Shown here piece after piece: positions 46,740 to 59,579 of a DNA stretch of 64,000 nucleotides. The notes under the pieces are model-generated. The model saw only the letters and a list, made by a program, of their open reading frames with translations. It had not been told where the DNA came from and ran no database searches. Made by a program: the position numbers and the translations under genes. Position 1 is the stretch's first letter. Each line of letters opens with the position of its first letter. This DNA is from Aedes albopictus (Eukaryota; Arthropoda; Insecta; Diptera; Culicidae): NCBI RefSeq assembly GCF_035046485.1, contig NC_085138.1:362021238-362085237 (forward strand), written 5' to 3'.

Positions 46740-47760
46740 CTTCTCATTTTTTTAGGAAATGCTCCAGGGTTACCTCTGGGGAACCGTCAGAAATTTCTTT
46801 GGGAATTCTTCTAGATTTTTGTAGAATGTTAACAGAAAAAGTTTCTCACTAAATTGTATAGAACGAGCCAGAATTCAACTGAAGAATTCATTCCTCATAG
46901 TATCCTTTTAGAATGCATCCCTGTCCGGCGCTGGATTTCGTTGAAAATTTCTCCAAGGATAGCTCCAGAGATTATTTAAGGAATTCGCCCAGGGAACGGA
47001 TCGTTTCGGACACCGCACGTGCTCCTTGATGTATTTCTTCAAACATTCCTTCAGAAATATTGTTAGATTTTTTGCAGGAGTTCTCTATGGGATTCGAAAA
47101 TTCTTCTATACCTAGATACAATTTCAGTAGTTTTTTTTCGCGAGGTTTCGGAGGTTTTTTTAGGAATTGTTTTGAGGTTTTCCTTTAGGAATTCAGAAAA
47201 TTTTCCTGAAATAAAGCTTGAATTTCCACAGAGGTTTCTTCACGGAATTTCTTCATTGCTCAGGAATTTTCTGGGGCATTTATCTGAAAATTCTTCTAGA
47301 AATTCTCAAGCGATTCGTCTGCACGTTCCTTTGGGGGTTGCTCCAAAAGTTCCTTCTGGCATTTCTCCAAGCATTGCTTTGGATTTATTCAGATTTTTCT
47401 ATTAGTTAGGATTTTTTTTTCATATTTTTTCCAAAGATCCTCTCAAAAATTGCTTCAGAATTTAATCAATAATATATTCATTTTCAAGCATTTTTCAAGA
47501 TTGTTTTCTACGAATATCTATCTAAGATTCTTACAGGTATTATTTCGAAGATTCCTTAATTTTTTTTTTCAGTGGTTTTCTAAAGAATTCTTTGCAGAAA
47601 ATCCCTTCAGAAATTGCTTAGGATGTTTTTTTTCTAAGAATTCGTTCAACGATATCTCCAGTAGTTTTTCCAGGGATTGTTTCATAAAATTCTCCAGCGA
47701 TCCCTCAGAAATTCATTGAGGGTTTTTTTTTTCAATAAATTCCACCAATACCTTTGTTTG
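46740..47760. repeat. Large decayed GGAATTCCTTC-type repeat field
   Basis: About 1 kb dense in imperfect AGGAATTTC, TTCCTTCAG, GGGATTCG and TCTTCAGA pieces at 12-24 bp spacing. It looks like a very old version of the 24-bp arrays. Frames across it are chance. Confidence 0.45.
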
Positions 47761-47764
47761 CGAT

Positions 47765-49200
47765 GTACGGAGAAAAAAAATAACGTCAAGTCAATCATAT
47801 TTCGGTCCCAAACCAGCATATTTATGCACTGATTTTTATATAATCCCTTTTTGAGATTGTATTGCGCATATTACAACAGGTCGAAGAATAATGTAAGCTT
47901 GAGTTGAGCAAAGTTTATGATCTGATCTGAGCAATAAATATGGTTGAATCAACCATATTATGCTTACATCAACAATATGTATGCTTGATGATTTGACAGC
48001 TCACTTATTCTCATGGTAAATTCAAGCATGTTTATGCTTAATTTGACCCTCAACATGAGGGTTGAACTACCTATATTGGATGGTTGGTTTAAGCATACAC
48101 AGACATTTGATCATAATATGTTATTTTATTTATAAAAATTATAATATTGATAATAATTTAGTGCAATGCGTTTTCTTTGCATGTTCGAACATGATATAAA
48201 GATTTACAAACTCACAGCTGGCACTGTTTCACGGCACCGGGAATCCAACAAGTTTTGATAGGTAACTCGCTCCCATTTGCTGATGTCATAAACGAACGGA
48301 ACTAGTTATTGTCTATCCGGTTGGAATCAAGACCGACGTCAATTGAAAATTGCCATTTTCTTGGGCCACAAGTGTCGCAACTGTTTCGCATCTAGTGGGA
48401 TGTGTTGCTGACAATAACGGGAAGGATGCGCACTACTTTTGACATGACTAAAAAAAGTCGCGACTTGATTGTGCGAAATCCGATTTGGTGGCGGCCCGAC
48501 AATACTTCCCACCGTTTTTGATATCGCCGAACTCGCCGTGATGGAGTTGCAATCAGTGTTTAGGCTCCTGTATACTGCACCGCCTGTACTGCAATATAGA
48601 AAAAAAACTTTGTTTTCAATAAGTATTACCACTATTAACCCGGGAGCGGTCACGTCGGGTACTGAGTACACGCACCATGACAAATGCACGCATGTGGTAC
48701 ACAGCGTGAGCGCGGCGTCGCTGCAGGTAGCCAAAGACGCGACTGCTCGAGGGTTAATCACGTATTTCGTACTTGCATTTGCTGTTATTACATCGACTAA
48801 CGGCAAAGCTGAACTTGTGTATGGCTCCAAGAAGTTTCGGAACAGATGCGGCGCAGCGGTACTTATGGTTCCGATTGAACAAACAACTTCTGTCTATGCA
48901 TCCGAGTTTAGTTCAAGTAATGACATATATGCTTGGTTTGAGAATTTGATGAAGTTGATTCAAACGAAACATATGCTTGGTTACAACATCAAATCAGTGC
49001 GAAACAATCATTTGCGGCAATTTTACTAAGCATATTATCGAAGCTATTCCGAACTATAGGCAAAGTTATACCAATCAGACAACATTTCTGTCCGTGTTCT
49101 GCAGTTATTTTCAAGAGATGCCTTCGGATATTCCTTTACGGATTTTCGCAAGCATTATTTTTCTTGGAATTAGCTACTTGCAGAGTTCCACTTGGGCTGT
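47765..49200. other. Repeat-derived region, no firm gene
   Basis: Contains CATATGCTTGG and ATGGTTGAATCAACCAT pieces in both orientations at 47930-48110 and 48900-49010, suggesting an old fold-back element. A 186-codon frame (48469-49029) runs through the piggyBac-type MITE and is not convincing. Confidence 0.4.
48639..48753. mobile_element. 115-bp piggyBac-type MITE
   Basis: TTAA at 48635-48638 and 48754-48757 flanks CCCGGGAGCGGTCACGTC and its imperfect inverse. CCC...GGG ends plus TTAA duplication are piggyBac features. Confidence 0.7.
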
Positions 49201-49279
49201 AAAACGGTGAGTCGATAAAGATCGAGAGCGTCCAGGTCCAACATAGCTCTGGTCCTCACAAGTCTCTATCTCAGGATTC

Positions 49280-50035
49280 CACGGGTCAATCGATGACAAA
49301 GATCGCCAACTAAGAATTATGCCATGCGCTTAGCTGGTAGTGCAGCCTGGTCACTGTTGTCCTTGTGACTTCGGTTATATAGAATGAAGTGATACGTATC
49401 GAGTGTCTATTCACCAAGAAAGTGCGGCTCAAACAGCGTCTGCTCTGGCATCCAGTGGCTGAGTATGAAATGCTCCTCCACCGGAAGCTATATCTAAGGT
49501 GGCATCCCCACCACGGTGGATGAGGGACCTTAGGCCAACAACTTGCTGTTCCCGAAGTCCCAAAAATCGTTACAGAAACCAAAAAATCAAAGATTGCGAA
49601 CTGATGCAACGGCAATGACTTTAAGCGCGAAACAACGGACAAGAATTGTAACTTAGAATATATTCACTGTAGTCCAGAAGGGCACAACTAGCCAATGAGG
49701 CATGCCGTATGAAGCTGGAGATCCTAGGACTGAACGAAGTTCGTTGTCCGAACTTTGGAGAACACAGAATGGCAACGGGACAAATTCTGCTATATTCTGG
49801 TCTACGAGGCGAACATGCGGTGGAAACCTATTAATGGGAGGATAATTGTGGCCAGATCAGGAACACGGGTATCAGTCTTATCATAATCTAATGTTACGCG
49901 TCAGCTGGTGGTGCCGAAATGTACTGACAACTTTCACAGCCAACTGTCTTGGATAAGATCCCAAAAGGTGATCCTCAAGGGTGACTTCAACGCAAATGTT
50001 GGTTCCGTCAACTCGGACTAGAGCGATTCCAAGCA
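49280..50035 (+). mobile_element. RTE-like retrotransposon, 5' endonuclease fragment
   Basis: Shifted frames read KLEILGLNEVRCPNFGEHRM, TGQILLYSGLRGEHA, WKPINGRIIVARSGTRV and GDFNANVGS, the order of an AP-endonuclease domain of the RTE clade. Short deletions and stops show it is dead. It is in the opposite orientation to the 3' fragments. Confidence 0.7.
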
Positions 50036-50219
50036 ACAGCATCAAAATTAAGGAAAATTTTTAATTCATGATTTTCTATTGAACTGAAACTTTGCACAGT
50101 TTTTCAGTTCCATCTAAATCGCCATTTTTCGATATCAAATTTTTATTTAGAGCCACGACTAACTTTTCAAAAGGGTGTATGTGAAAATGGTTCAAAAATA
50201 TTCAAAAATATGCACAGCA

Positions 50220-50870
50220 AAAACGGATTGTTCGATTGTTATGAATTTTTCAGCAAAGTTAGATAGCTAAATGGTGATTTCTAAGAAAATATACACTGTG
50301 AAAAAAAATCTATTTTATCATTGAAAAACATCATTTTTGTCACAAAAACTCAAATACATATCTCAAAACCCTATCTTTTTACCAACTTGAATTTTTTAGG
50401 GAAAACGGTCCATTGTATTAGCAATCTACCATAAAAATTTGGTGATGGTAAACTAATAAAGAAAAAAGTTATAACATTTCAAAAATTTCACAATTTTTAC
50501 ATTTAGTAAAAAAAAATTTTCTGTGTAAATTATTTCGGCCGGGAATCGCGATTTGATGCTGATTTTATTGTTCAGCAAAGTTAGATAACTAAATGGCGAT
50601 TCCTAAGAAAATATACACTGTGAAAAAAATCTTTTTTAACATTAAAAAATATCATTTTTGTCACAAAAACTCAAATATCTCAAAACCCTATCTTTTTACC
50701 AACGTAATTTTTTAGAGAAAACGGTCCATTGTATTAGAAATCTACCATGAAAATAAACAAAAAAGTTATGACAATTCAAACATTTCACAATTTTCACATT
50801 TAGTAATAATTTTTTTTAGTGTAAATTATTTCGGCCGGAAATTGAAGTTTGATGCTGATTTTATTGTTAA
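50220..50870. repeat. Tandem duplication of about 345 bp
   Basis: CAGCAAAGTTAGATA...AATGG through ACGGTCCATTGTATTAG to TTATTTCGGCCGG occurs twice (from 50233 and from 50574). AT-rich, non-coding. Confidence 0.75.
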
Positions 50871-52704
50871 TGGCCTTGCGTGAGTAAAACAAGTTGTTTT
50901 TATTATATATTATATATACATATAATATACTATGTACAGTAATGTTCCGATTTTATCACGCCCTCCGCGCATTAGTCGTTTATTCATTAATTTGCTGTTA
51001 CATTTGAGGACAAGTGTTTTCCCTCTTCTTCAAGATGAATGTTGAAAGCGTGTTTTGCAACGTTAAAAATATTGAAATGGGTATAGATGTTGAAGAATAT
51101 TACAGGGCATTTTTGAAAAGGGGCGTAATTAAATTGTTTAAACAGATGTCGCTGATGGCAATTTCTCAGTTGTTGTCGTTTTCGAACTTCCTGCGCCCTG
51201 CTTTACCGATGATATAAAGATGGCTCGTTTGTCAAATTCTAGACGGCAGGACGTGCAAATGCGTAATTTTGTACACAATGTGGACATTTGGGCATAACCA
51301 GTCTCTTTCAGTTTATCTATGGTGCTTTCGGTGAGATTTCGTAACTCTTTTGAACATTTTTTTTCATCAAACGGTCTACAAGAGAGCGTTGAGTTGAAGA
51401 CCTTTGAGAAAGTGACTGTTCATCTTGTTCGTTAGATTATAATAAACAAAATCACTTATTAATTTTAACTTACTTGTTTGGTGTTGGTGGCTGAAGAAAA
51501 AAAATACTATACAATTTTTAATATTCATAGCGGTAGTATTTTTTTGTTTTTTTCGTGAGCATTGTCAGGTATGTATACACGCTGAAAAATCCGTTCCAAT
51601 ATACGTGAACAAAATATCACGTAAAGCAGAACCTCAAACATGCTCCAATTCGTGATTTTGTTCATGTTAATGCGATACATTGATCCCGTTGTCATAAGCA
51701 TAATCACAAATCCTAGAACACAATTCACGGCTGCTCTATTCCACAGCTCATTTCGTAACGCTTTCAAAAACTGGGAACACAAATCACGATAGCGAGATCC
51801 CGCATAATGATAAACGTGATTTTGTACCTGACATCGAGAACACAAATCATTCGCGCTGTCAAAATAATCGATGTGCGCAGTGCAGCAGAGTAAAAAAAAG
51901 CAAAATCGGTTCGTCCTGTATATAGTGCTGGAAAGTGATTTAAATTAAGTATTTTTGTTCATAATTAAACAATTCTTGTGTCTGTTATTTTAAAAGAAAA
52001 GATAGAGCTGTGCAAACAAGTGTCTGTTGGAGTTTCTTTGGATTAGCTGCTGTTGGGATTGGAGATTGGATGAAATTATTGTTGTGATATGGACTCTTCC
52101 GTATGACGGAGCAGGCTAAAAAGCATTGTAAAGTCATAGAAAAAGGTAATTTATCCCTGAAAATAACAAGCTGTTGCAAAATTTGACCTCAAGCTATTTA
52201 TTTATTATGTGTTAAATTGTTGATTGTCGCAAAAATGAAGAAAACGAAAATTGCTCATACTGAAAACAGACCATGAAGTACGTTCCTGATTTCGTGATAA
52301 CCATCTCAATTATAAGAACGCAACCGTGAACATAGTTCTAGTTTATATGAACTGAACAACGATAACCGGAACTAAAACCACATTTTTGTGATTTTTGTTC
52401 CGTAACGCAGGCGTTACGCATGATTTGCTGAACATAGTTCTCGGTTCCGTTTGCTCATCGTAAATAAGACGTTTGAGTTTTTTCATCCTATTCATGTTGC
52501 AGAAAACACATTTAGAATATCTGGAAACAAAATGTTAGTGCGTCCAAACAATCAAGCGTTTTTAAATAATATATTTTAAAATTTGCTTTACCTTTGCAAT
52601 TAAACTATTTAACATTTTACATTCATCGAGCCCGTACCCGTCGAGCAATGTACCTATTCAATTCGTACTTTTTATATTTCGCCATCATTGAGAACATTGA
52701 CATT
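50871..52704. other. No supported gene
   Basis: A frame of about 60 codons from 51034 (MNVESVFCNVKNIEM) and a 106-codon minus frame (51525-51845) are open but unrecognised and unsupported. AT-rich. Confidence 0.4.
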
Positions 52705-53005
52705 TTAAGGCCCCTTAGCGTGTCATCGCAAAATGGCTTCTTCAAAATCATTGACCGAAATCAACTTTACACAACATTGCACCAATACATATTTGTAAAA
52801 AATCGACACTTATCTTATAGCGAAATGCAACCTGCTACCCGCCACGCGTGGCGCTGTTGTCGCAGTGGTGATGGAAATAAAAACCAGCTGTCATGCGCGT
52901 CGGCTTCCAAATTTTCAAATTTAAAATTGAAAAAAAAAGTGCTTTTTCGTCAAATTTATCGCTGAAAAACACCCTGAAGTTGTAAGGAAAGTGAAATAGA
53001 TCCGA

Positions 53006-53605
53006 ATGGTAAGTAGTATCAATATTTTAAAAGATTGTATGTAGCTTAGAATGTGAAAAATGTTTCGGAGGTTTACACCAACATCATCCAATGTATGTTT
53101 TTGTTTTGTTTTCTTCAGGACTGCTGCATAATCCCAGGATGCGCGGGCGAGAGACCACTTTTCCGAGTTCCGAATGCAGGAAGTAATGTATTCCGGCGGT
53201 GGAAGAAAGTTGCTCCGGTATACGGAACCGGCACCGAGCGGATATGCTCGCATCATTTTACAAAACACGATTTTCAAAAAAGTGAGTATTCCCTCAATGT
53301 TGTTTCCACATCTTTCTTTAATTATCTGTTTTGGATTTTTGTTAACAGATATCCGGAAGAAGCTGAAGACCAGTGCGACCCCGTCGATCCAGTTGCCAGC
53401 TGTGAGCATGAAGGCAGCAACAAAATCGGGCTGCTGCATTATTGGCTGCCGGTCGAAAGATTTGAGGAAGATGGAAAGGTTTCCCTCATCAACTTCGCCA
53501 GCATGGAAGAAGTGGGTCGAGCTACTTGGCTGTAAAGACACCAGTACAATAGGCTGGAGGATATGCCGGAACCACTTCAAAGATGACGCATTTACTACAG
53601 GTTAG
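53006..53605 (+). CDS. Small protein with two THAP zinc fingers
   Basis: Exons 53006-53008 (ATG only), 53119-53281 and 53349-53605 give about 140 residues. First THAP domain: MDCCIIPGCAGERPLFRVPN, then FRRWKKVAP, then ICSHHF with Cys and His. Second THAP domain: SGCCIIGCRSKDLRKMERFP, then AWKKWVELLG and ICRNHF. Both keep C-x2-4-C, the W and the C-x2-H spacing. A basic linker KKLKTSATPSIQLP joins them. The last codon is followed by a TAG, but ACAG|GTTAGT could also be a donor to a further exon that I do not find. THAP domains bind DNA and occur in P-element-type transposases and in host regulators; no catalytic part is present here. Confidence 0.7.
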
Positions 53606-53957
53606 TATTTTTGTAACTTTTTTGTGACAAGCGATTTCGTATGTTCCTTTGTGTATTGCTGTGTGCATTCGAGATGCAAATATGAAATGCGGGAGCACCA
53701 AATGCGGTAAGATTTTCTAATAAGTAAACCCGATGTCAGTTGGAGCTTTTCAATCCTAGGACACCGTTTGCATCTTGAACGCACACGGCAATATCCCTTT
53801 ATTGCTTACTATACGGAAATTCCCTCAGAGGTTATCCACAAAATACATCACGCTCAAAGAGGGGAAGCCGAGTCCTCGAAATTATGACCAGGAACGTGTT
53901 AAGTATACGCAAAAAGTGGTGACAAGGGGGGTCGTGAATACAAAAAGAAGAAGATTG

Positions 53958-55310
53958 CTTCAGGAATTCCTTCGGGGATTCCTTCAGTAATTCCTTCGGG
54001 GATTCCTTCAGGAATTCCTTCGGGGATTCCTTCAGGAATTCCTTCGGGGATTCCTTCAGGAATTCCTTCGGAGATTCCTTCAGGAATTCCTTCGGAGATT
54101 CCTTCAGGAATTCCTTCGGAGATTCCTTCAGGAATTCCTTCGGAGATTCCTTCAGGAATTCCTTCGGAGATTCCTTCAGGAATTCCTTCGGAGATTCCTT
54201 CAGGAATTCCTTCGGGGATTCCTTCAGGAATTCCTTCGGGGATTCCTTCAGGAATTCCTTCGGGGATTCCTTCAGGAATTCCTTCGGGGATTCCTTCAGG
54301 AATTCCTTCGGGGATTCCTTCAGGAATTCCTTCGGGGATTCCTTCAGGAATTCCTTCGGGGATTCCTTCAGGAATTCCTTCGGGGATTCCTTCAGGAATT
54401 CCTTCGGAGATTCCTTCAGGAATTCCTTCGGGGATTCCTTCAGGAATTCCTTCGGGGATTCCTTCAGGAATTCCTTCGGGGATTCCTTCAGGAATTCCTT
54501 CGGGGATTCCTTCAGGAATTCCTTCGGGGATTCCTTCAGGAATTCCTTCGGGGATTCCTTCAGGAATTCCTTCGGGGATTCCTTCAGGAATTCCTTCGGG
54601 GATTCCTTCAGGAATTCCTTCGGGGATTCCTTCAGGAATTCCTTCGGGGATTCCTTCAGGAATTCCTTCGGGGATTCCTTCAGGAATTCCTTCGGGGATT
54701 CCTTCAGGAATTCCTTCGGGGATTCCTTCAGGAATTCCTTCGGGGATTCCTTCAGGAATTCCTTCGGGGATTCCTTCAGGAATTCCTTCGGGGATTCCTT
54801 CAGGAATTCCTTCGGGGATTCCTTCAGGAATTCCTTCGGGGATTCCTTCAGGAATTCCTTCGGGGATTCCTTCAGGAATTCCTTCGGGGATTCCTTCAGG
54901 AATTCCTTCGGGGATTCCTTCAGGAATTCCTTCGGGGATTCCTTCAGGAATTCCTTCGGGGATTCCTTCAGGAATTCCTTCGGGGATTCCTTCAGGAATT
55001 CCGTCGGGGATTCCTTCAGGAATTCCGTCGGGGATTCCTTCAGGAATTCCTTCGGGAATTCCGTCGGGGATTCCTTCAGGAATTCCTTCGGGAATTCCTT
55101 CGGGGATTCCTTCAGGAATTCCTTCGGGGATTCCTTCAGGAATTCCTTCGGGGATTCCGTCAGAAATTCATTCGGGGATTCCTTAAGGAATTCCAACGGG
55201 GAATTCTTCAGGAATTCCTTCGGGGATTCCTTCAGGAATTCCTTCGGGGATTCCTTTAGGAATTCCTTCGGGGATTCCGTCAGGATTTCCTTCGGAGATT
55301 CCTTCAATTT
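53958..55310. repeat. 24-bp GGAATTCCTTCGGGGATTCC satellite, about 56 copies
   Basis: The unit joins two 12-mers, GGAATTCCTTCG and GGGATTCCTTCA. Most units are identical; a GAGATT variant fills 54068-54190, and the last 300 bp are more variable (CCGTCGGG, single 12-mer insertions near 55047-55090). A minus-strand frame of 503 codons is repeat-derived. Confidence 0.95.
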
Positions 55311-56689
55311 CACGCGAGATATTCGGCATAAAAATGCATTCACACTACTTCAAATACAAACCTCTTTCCAAGTAATCACAATTACTAAGCATTAGTTCAC
55401 TCAAAGGTAGAAATTTTTAGCGATTTGGTTCGATCGCACTAAATATGTGGTTGGCGCTGTTTACCACCCACCGCAGTACCAACGACAACGGCGGCAGCGC
55501 GGTGATGTCTTTTGGCGCGCACAATCATCGATCATTGCACGCAGTGATGTCGATCCTGCTGGCCAAAGCATCAATGAAATTGATCGAAATCAATTAAAAA
55601 ATCCAGTCAAACACATTGGTTATGCGTCACAAAATCAAAAATAATTTGTGGGGTGATTATTTTTTAACTTTTTTACCACAATTGTTAGTGAAATAAGCAA
55701 AGCATTATAATTTACGAAATTTTCACCAAGCGGTCCGCCAGCACTGCTGTTGCAGCAAACATAAACAGTGGGAGATCCTACCAAAATAATTCGATCATTT
55801 TTAGCTTGTTACATAAAAAATCTAACATTTTTCGTGACATTTGGATATGTTTCCTCGTTATTCATTGAAGTAGAGTAGTTTACCGCTTGAGTTGCTTTGA
55901 AATGATTCATATTCTCGAAATGTTTACATTAGAGATACCGAGACAAAGAGGTGCTATTTTTGTATGTTTGTTTATGGAATTGGTATAGAAAGGCTACACA
56001 ACTACTATCGTGCTTGATGATTGTTTGGAATAAGAATCAAATAAGAAAAGCAAAATTTGAGCTGACACGCTAAGGGGCCTTAAAGGAGACCTACAAACTG
56101 CGAACTAGAGAGAAACACATCTCGCGAGCGTTAATGAGAGCAACTAACACTGTCCGTTCCGTGCTCTCATTCTCGCGATTCTAAATGATGATGTCATCGT
56201 GTATGAATGGCATACTTTGTAGGCGGAGCCATAGGATTAGGATCGTGTTCGTATACACACATCGCCTTCACATTGCATTTTGGCTGCCATTAAGCACACC
56301 TTCAGGCTGCACTTGTTGCACCATACTTGCTGATGGTTCATTATGATCGGCAATCTGCGCAGGCGCTGTTCTTGAATGTATAGTTATGTTCTAGCAGGTT
56401 CTCAGATTCTGCTTCTTTCTTTTAGCATGGAAGGCTGGTAGTGATTGAAACGCTGTTTTATACTAGAAGACGAACACGTCTTGTAAGGTGGTCAAAATGC
56501 AATTATCTGAAAGTTCTTAGTACATTTGTGAACTTGACTTCGAAAATGCACATTGATTTAACTCTTTGGGGCGGAGAGGTCATACCTCAAATGAATGATG
56601 GCTGTACAAAACCACCCAGTCGATAAAAGTGAGCACTGCCGTTGGCAAAGTTTTGCAAATTTACTCCTCTATTAGGAAAACTATGGGTA
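55311..56689. other. No supported gene
   Basis: Holds the non-coding right part of the TTAA element and AT-rich DNA to the next repeat. Short frames only. Confidence 0.4.
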
Positions 56690-58040
56690 CCGTCGATGGG
56701 GAGGGGGTGACAATGGGTCTGGGGGGTGAGATTGGGTCAAAATGGAGAAACATAAAATTTGAAATAACTCGTCAACTATCGCTAATTTATATTGAAAACT
56801 TTATATTATTTCAAAGAGGAGATGTTTTTAAACGTCATGATGCAGAATAAGATGTTTAGCAATAATCGTTTTTTGTTAAATTTGTGGCTAAACTTATGTG
56901 ATGAAACTACTAGTAAATCACTCTGAAAAAATTTCTCCTTCGCAATGTTCCACACAAGTACCTAACCATAAATTTTCTTATAAGTAGTTAGCTGTAGGTA
57001 TTACCTGGTTGATGCAACGAAAAAAGTGGGCTGTCAATGCACTTTTTATTTAAAAATTCAATATTTTCGACCCTATGTCTAAATATTAAGAATGGGGGTG
57101 AGATTGGGTCAAGCAAGTTATCGACTGCACATAACCTTAACTAAAAATTCAACTTGTTATCCAGTCCCCAATTGACTTTAAAGTGGTGCCATGTTTACCG
57201 TATCTTCATAAAAGCAATTTTTTTCGAAAATATGTTGAAGAAGCGTCAAGCGAGTGTGTTCATACGTTTAGTGCCTAAAATCATTTATAAAAATACACCC
57301 ATGCGTTTGGACAGCTCCTCTAATCACCATCTAGCCTTTAGTGTACTGCATATTCGTTTAAATGTTATTGCGAGAGAGGGTCTAATAATGTGAAATGTTG
57401 TATAACATAATATTTGAACGACCCTCTATCTTGTGAGGCCAATGATCATGTACATAAGAGTTTATAACGGAGGACTTGGTTAAACATTTCTTATGCAGTA
57501 TACTAAAAATATCATTTTTTTTTCAATAAATCTTTTAATGCGCCTCTCCCTCATTGTAATCCCCCCTCCTCTCATGGAGGTTGAAACTTCAAACGAGGAT
57601 GATTATGGTGGCTAAAAATGGCGATACAACATACAAGCTTTATTTTATCAAGTTTCAATCATTTTTTCGATTGTATCAGCCATTTTAGGTAGATTAATCA
57701 TCTTTTAAAATTACCTCAGTTTTCATTCGTCATGGTTACATTGTATTTTAAGTAGGTTTACTAGATATGATCAATAAAATTAACTTATATTTTTGAATAG
57801 GCGATTTTGAATACTTTGACCCATTCTCACCCCCTCTAAGGGGTGAGATTGGGTCAATTTTCAATCATTTGAAGTTTAGTAAGTAATTCATATAATGTGA
57901 TACTTTCTTGCTAAACTTTTATTACCATATAGAAGAGTATACATACCAAATAAAAAGTTATTCTGACTTCAATTGCATTTGTTATTTAACAAACAATCTT
58001 TGAGTATCCTTTTTTGACCCATTCTCACCCCCAACGACGG
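56690..58040. mobile_element. TA-flanked element with repeated GGGTGAGATTGGGTCAA motif
   Basis: CCGTCGATGGGGAGGGGGTG at the left and, inverted, CCGTCGTTGGGGGTGAGAAT at the right, with TA outside both. GGGTGAGATTGGGTCAA or its complement recurs at about 56726, 57097, 57820, 57842 and 58015. 1351 bp, non-coding. Tc1/mariner-like origin is a guess from the TA. Confidence 0.6.
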
Positions 58041-58259
58041 TAGTTGGGTTTAAGACATAATTGACATCCTAGAACATCCTGAACGCCACAAAGTTTGGAA
58101 AACACGTATTTAATATGGAAATTGGGGATATATCTTAGGATGTTCCAAAAGCGTTCAAAACTGTTCTGAAATTCAGTCCTTCCAATCTGTAGGAGTATTT
58201 TTTTCGTTTTAGCTTCAAATGTTCCAAAATCTGTGAATCTCTTGAAAACTCGGAAATCA

Positions 58260-59230
58260 ATCATTGACATTATTAGGGTAATGCAGGTCACCCAAGCTAA
58301 CATGGAGTTTAGTACCTCAGATCTATACTCGTAGCAGTAGTCTTATCCGCTATACTGAGTAACGTTGCATAACCAACCTATGGTTACTGGACCTGCTTGA
58401 TGATGTTTTAACATCATTGTACGTATTCAAGGTCATCCAAACTATTCTGGAGTTTTGCCGTTTAGCCATTGATGTTATGTAGCCATTACAGCAGTTATTT
58501 TCGCAATAAACTCTAATAAAACATACCAACTATTATCAATTAGTGATTTGGAACTGTACGAACCATTCCATAACGCATTCGGGAAGTTCCAGATGAACCA
58601 AACTGCTCCGAAGTGCAGAACTTCAGTTCTACACTCGTAACTGTAGTCATATGCGCTATACAGAGTAACGTTTCATAATCACCTAAAATTGCTGAACCTA
58701 CATGAAGACTGATATGAATTGTTATGTACTTTTGGGATATTCAGCGTCGTCCAAACTGTTCTGAAGTGTTGTCGTTGACATCTACAGCTGTTAAATTAGT
58801 GATTTTCGCTATGAACTGTATCTTTACATATCCAACTATTATCTACGACCCTCTTGGAATTGTTGTATCATTACTGTTGTTCACTACTGTTGTATCATAT
58901 CACTACTCTGAAAAGCAGAGCTTCAGTTAAACATTCGTAGCAGTAGTCATATTCATTTTACAGAGACAAGTTGCATAACCAACTATGGTTACCGAACCTG
59001 TTTATTCGAAGATTGATTCAAATAATTATATACTTTTGGGACATGGTCGTCCAAACTGTCCTGGAATGCAGTCTTTGACATCTCCCGATTTGCAGTAGTT
59101 ATTCTCATAATAATTGTACGACCCTTCCCAGCATTAAGTATTTTGGGAAATTCCAGCCCAGTTACTCAGAACCACAGCTTCTCCAAGTAACGCTGTACGT
59201 ATTCTAGGGCTGTACTAGAAATATGAGCCG
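58260..59230. repeat. Diverged tandem repeat, unit about 305 bp
   Basis: CGTAGCAGTAGTC-type anchors occur at 58327, 58637 and 58934, and GTCGTCCAAACTGT-type anchors at 58431, 58744 and 59043, a constant spacing of 297-313 bp. At least three copies, strongly diverged. Confidence 0.7.
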
Positions 59231-59579
59231 AACCTTCAGTTATTACAGTATTATCATTACAATCATGATATCTGTAAGGTGTCCAGATTCTTCAGTCGAT
59301 AACTGCCTCTATATGATGAAATTATCTGCATCGGAAATCGAAGTCGTCTGCTTTGATCTATGTTCTGGTTTGTTTGATATTCTAGTCTAAGCTAAGCATA
59401 GTTTTTTTTTTATTCTTCAATCTTCAATTATTCTCCCAGAAGAAGACAAAACGCAGCCTCTAATTCCCAGAAGAAGGTGAAATACACACCGAAACGTAGG
59501 ACAGTAGATGCGAAAGGCGTTTTAGCTGCTTAATATAGACTGAAAGAGCCGTAAAACAAGCGAAATATCAATCACTTAA

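Larger units (their letters stand above)
52709..56079 (+). mobile_element. 3.37-kb TTAA-flanked element carrying a twin-THAP gene and satellite
   Basis: The ends GGCCCCTTAGCGTGTCA are perfect 17-bp inverted repeats, and TTAA lies directly outside both (52705-52708, 56080-56083). Inside are one spliced gene with two THAP zinc fingers (53006-53605), a 1.35-kb satellite, and about 700 bp of non-coding DNA. No DDE transposase domain is visible. The termini differ from classic piggyBac ends (CCC...GGG). Confidence 0.65.

Noticed and set aside
48469..49029. 186-codon protein gene
   Set aside because: The frame runs straight through a piggyBac-type MITE with TTAA duplications and shows no known domain.
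53832..55343. 503-codon minus-strand frame of ESPKEFLK repeats
   Set aside because: Second 24-bp satellite; no start context, splice sites or non-repeat domain.
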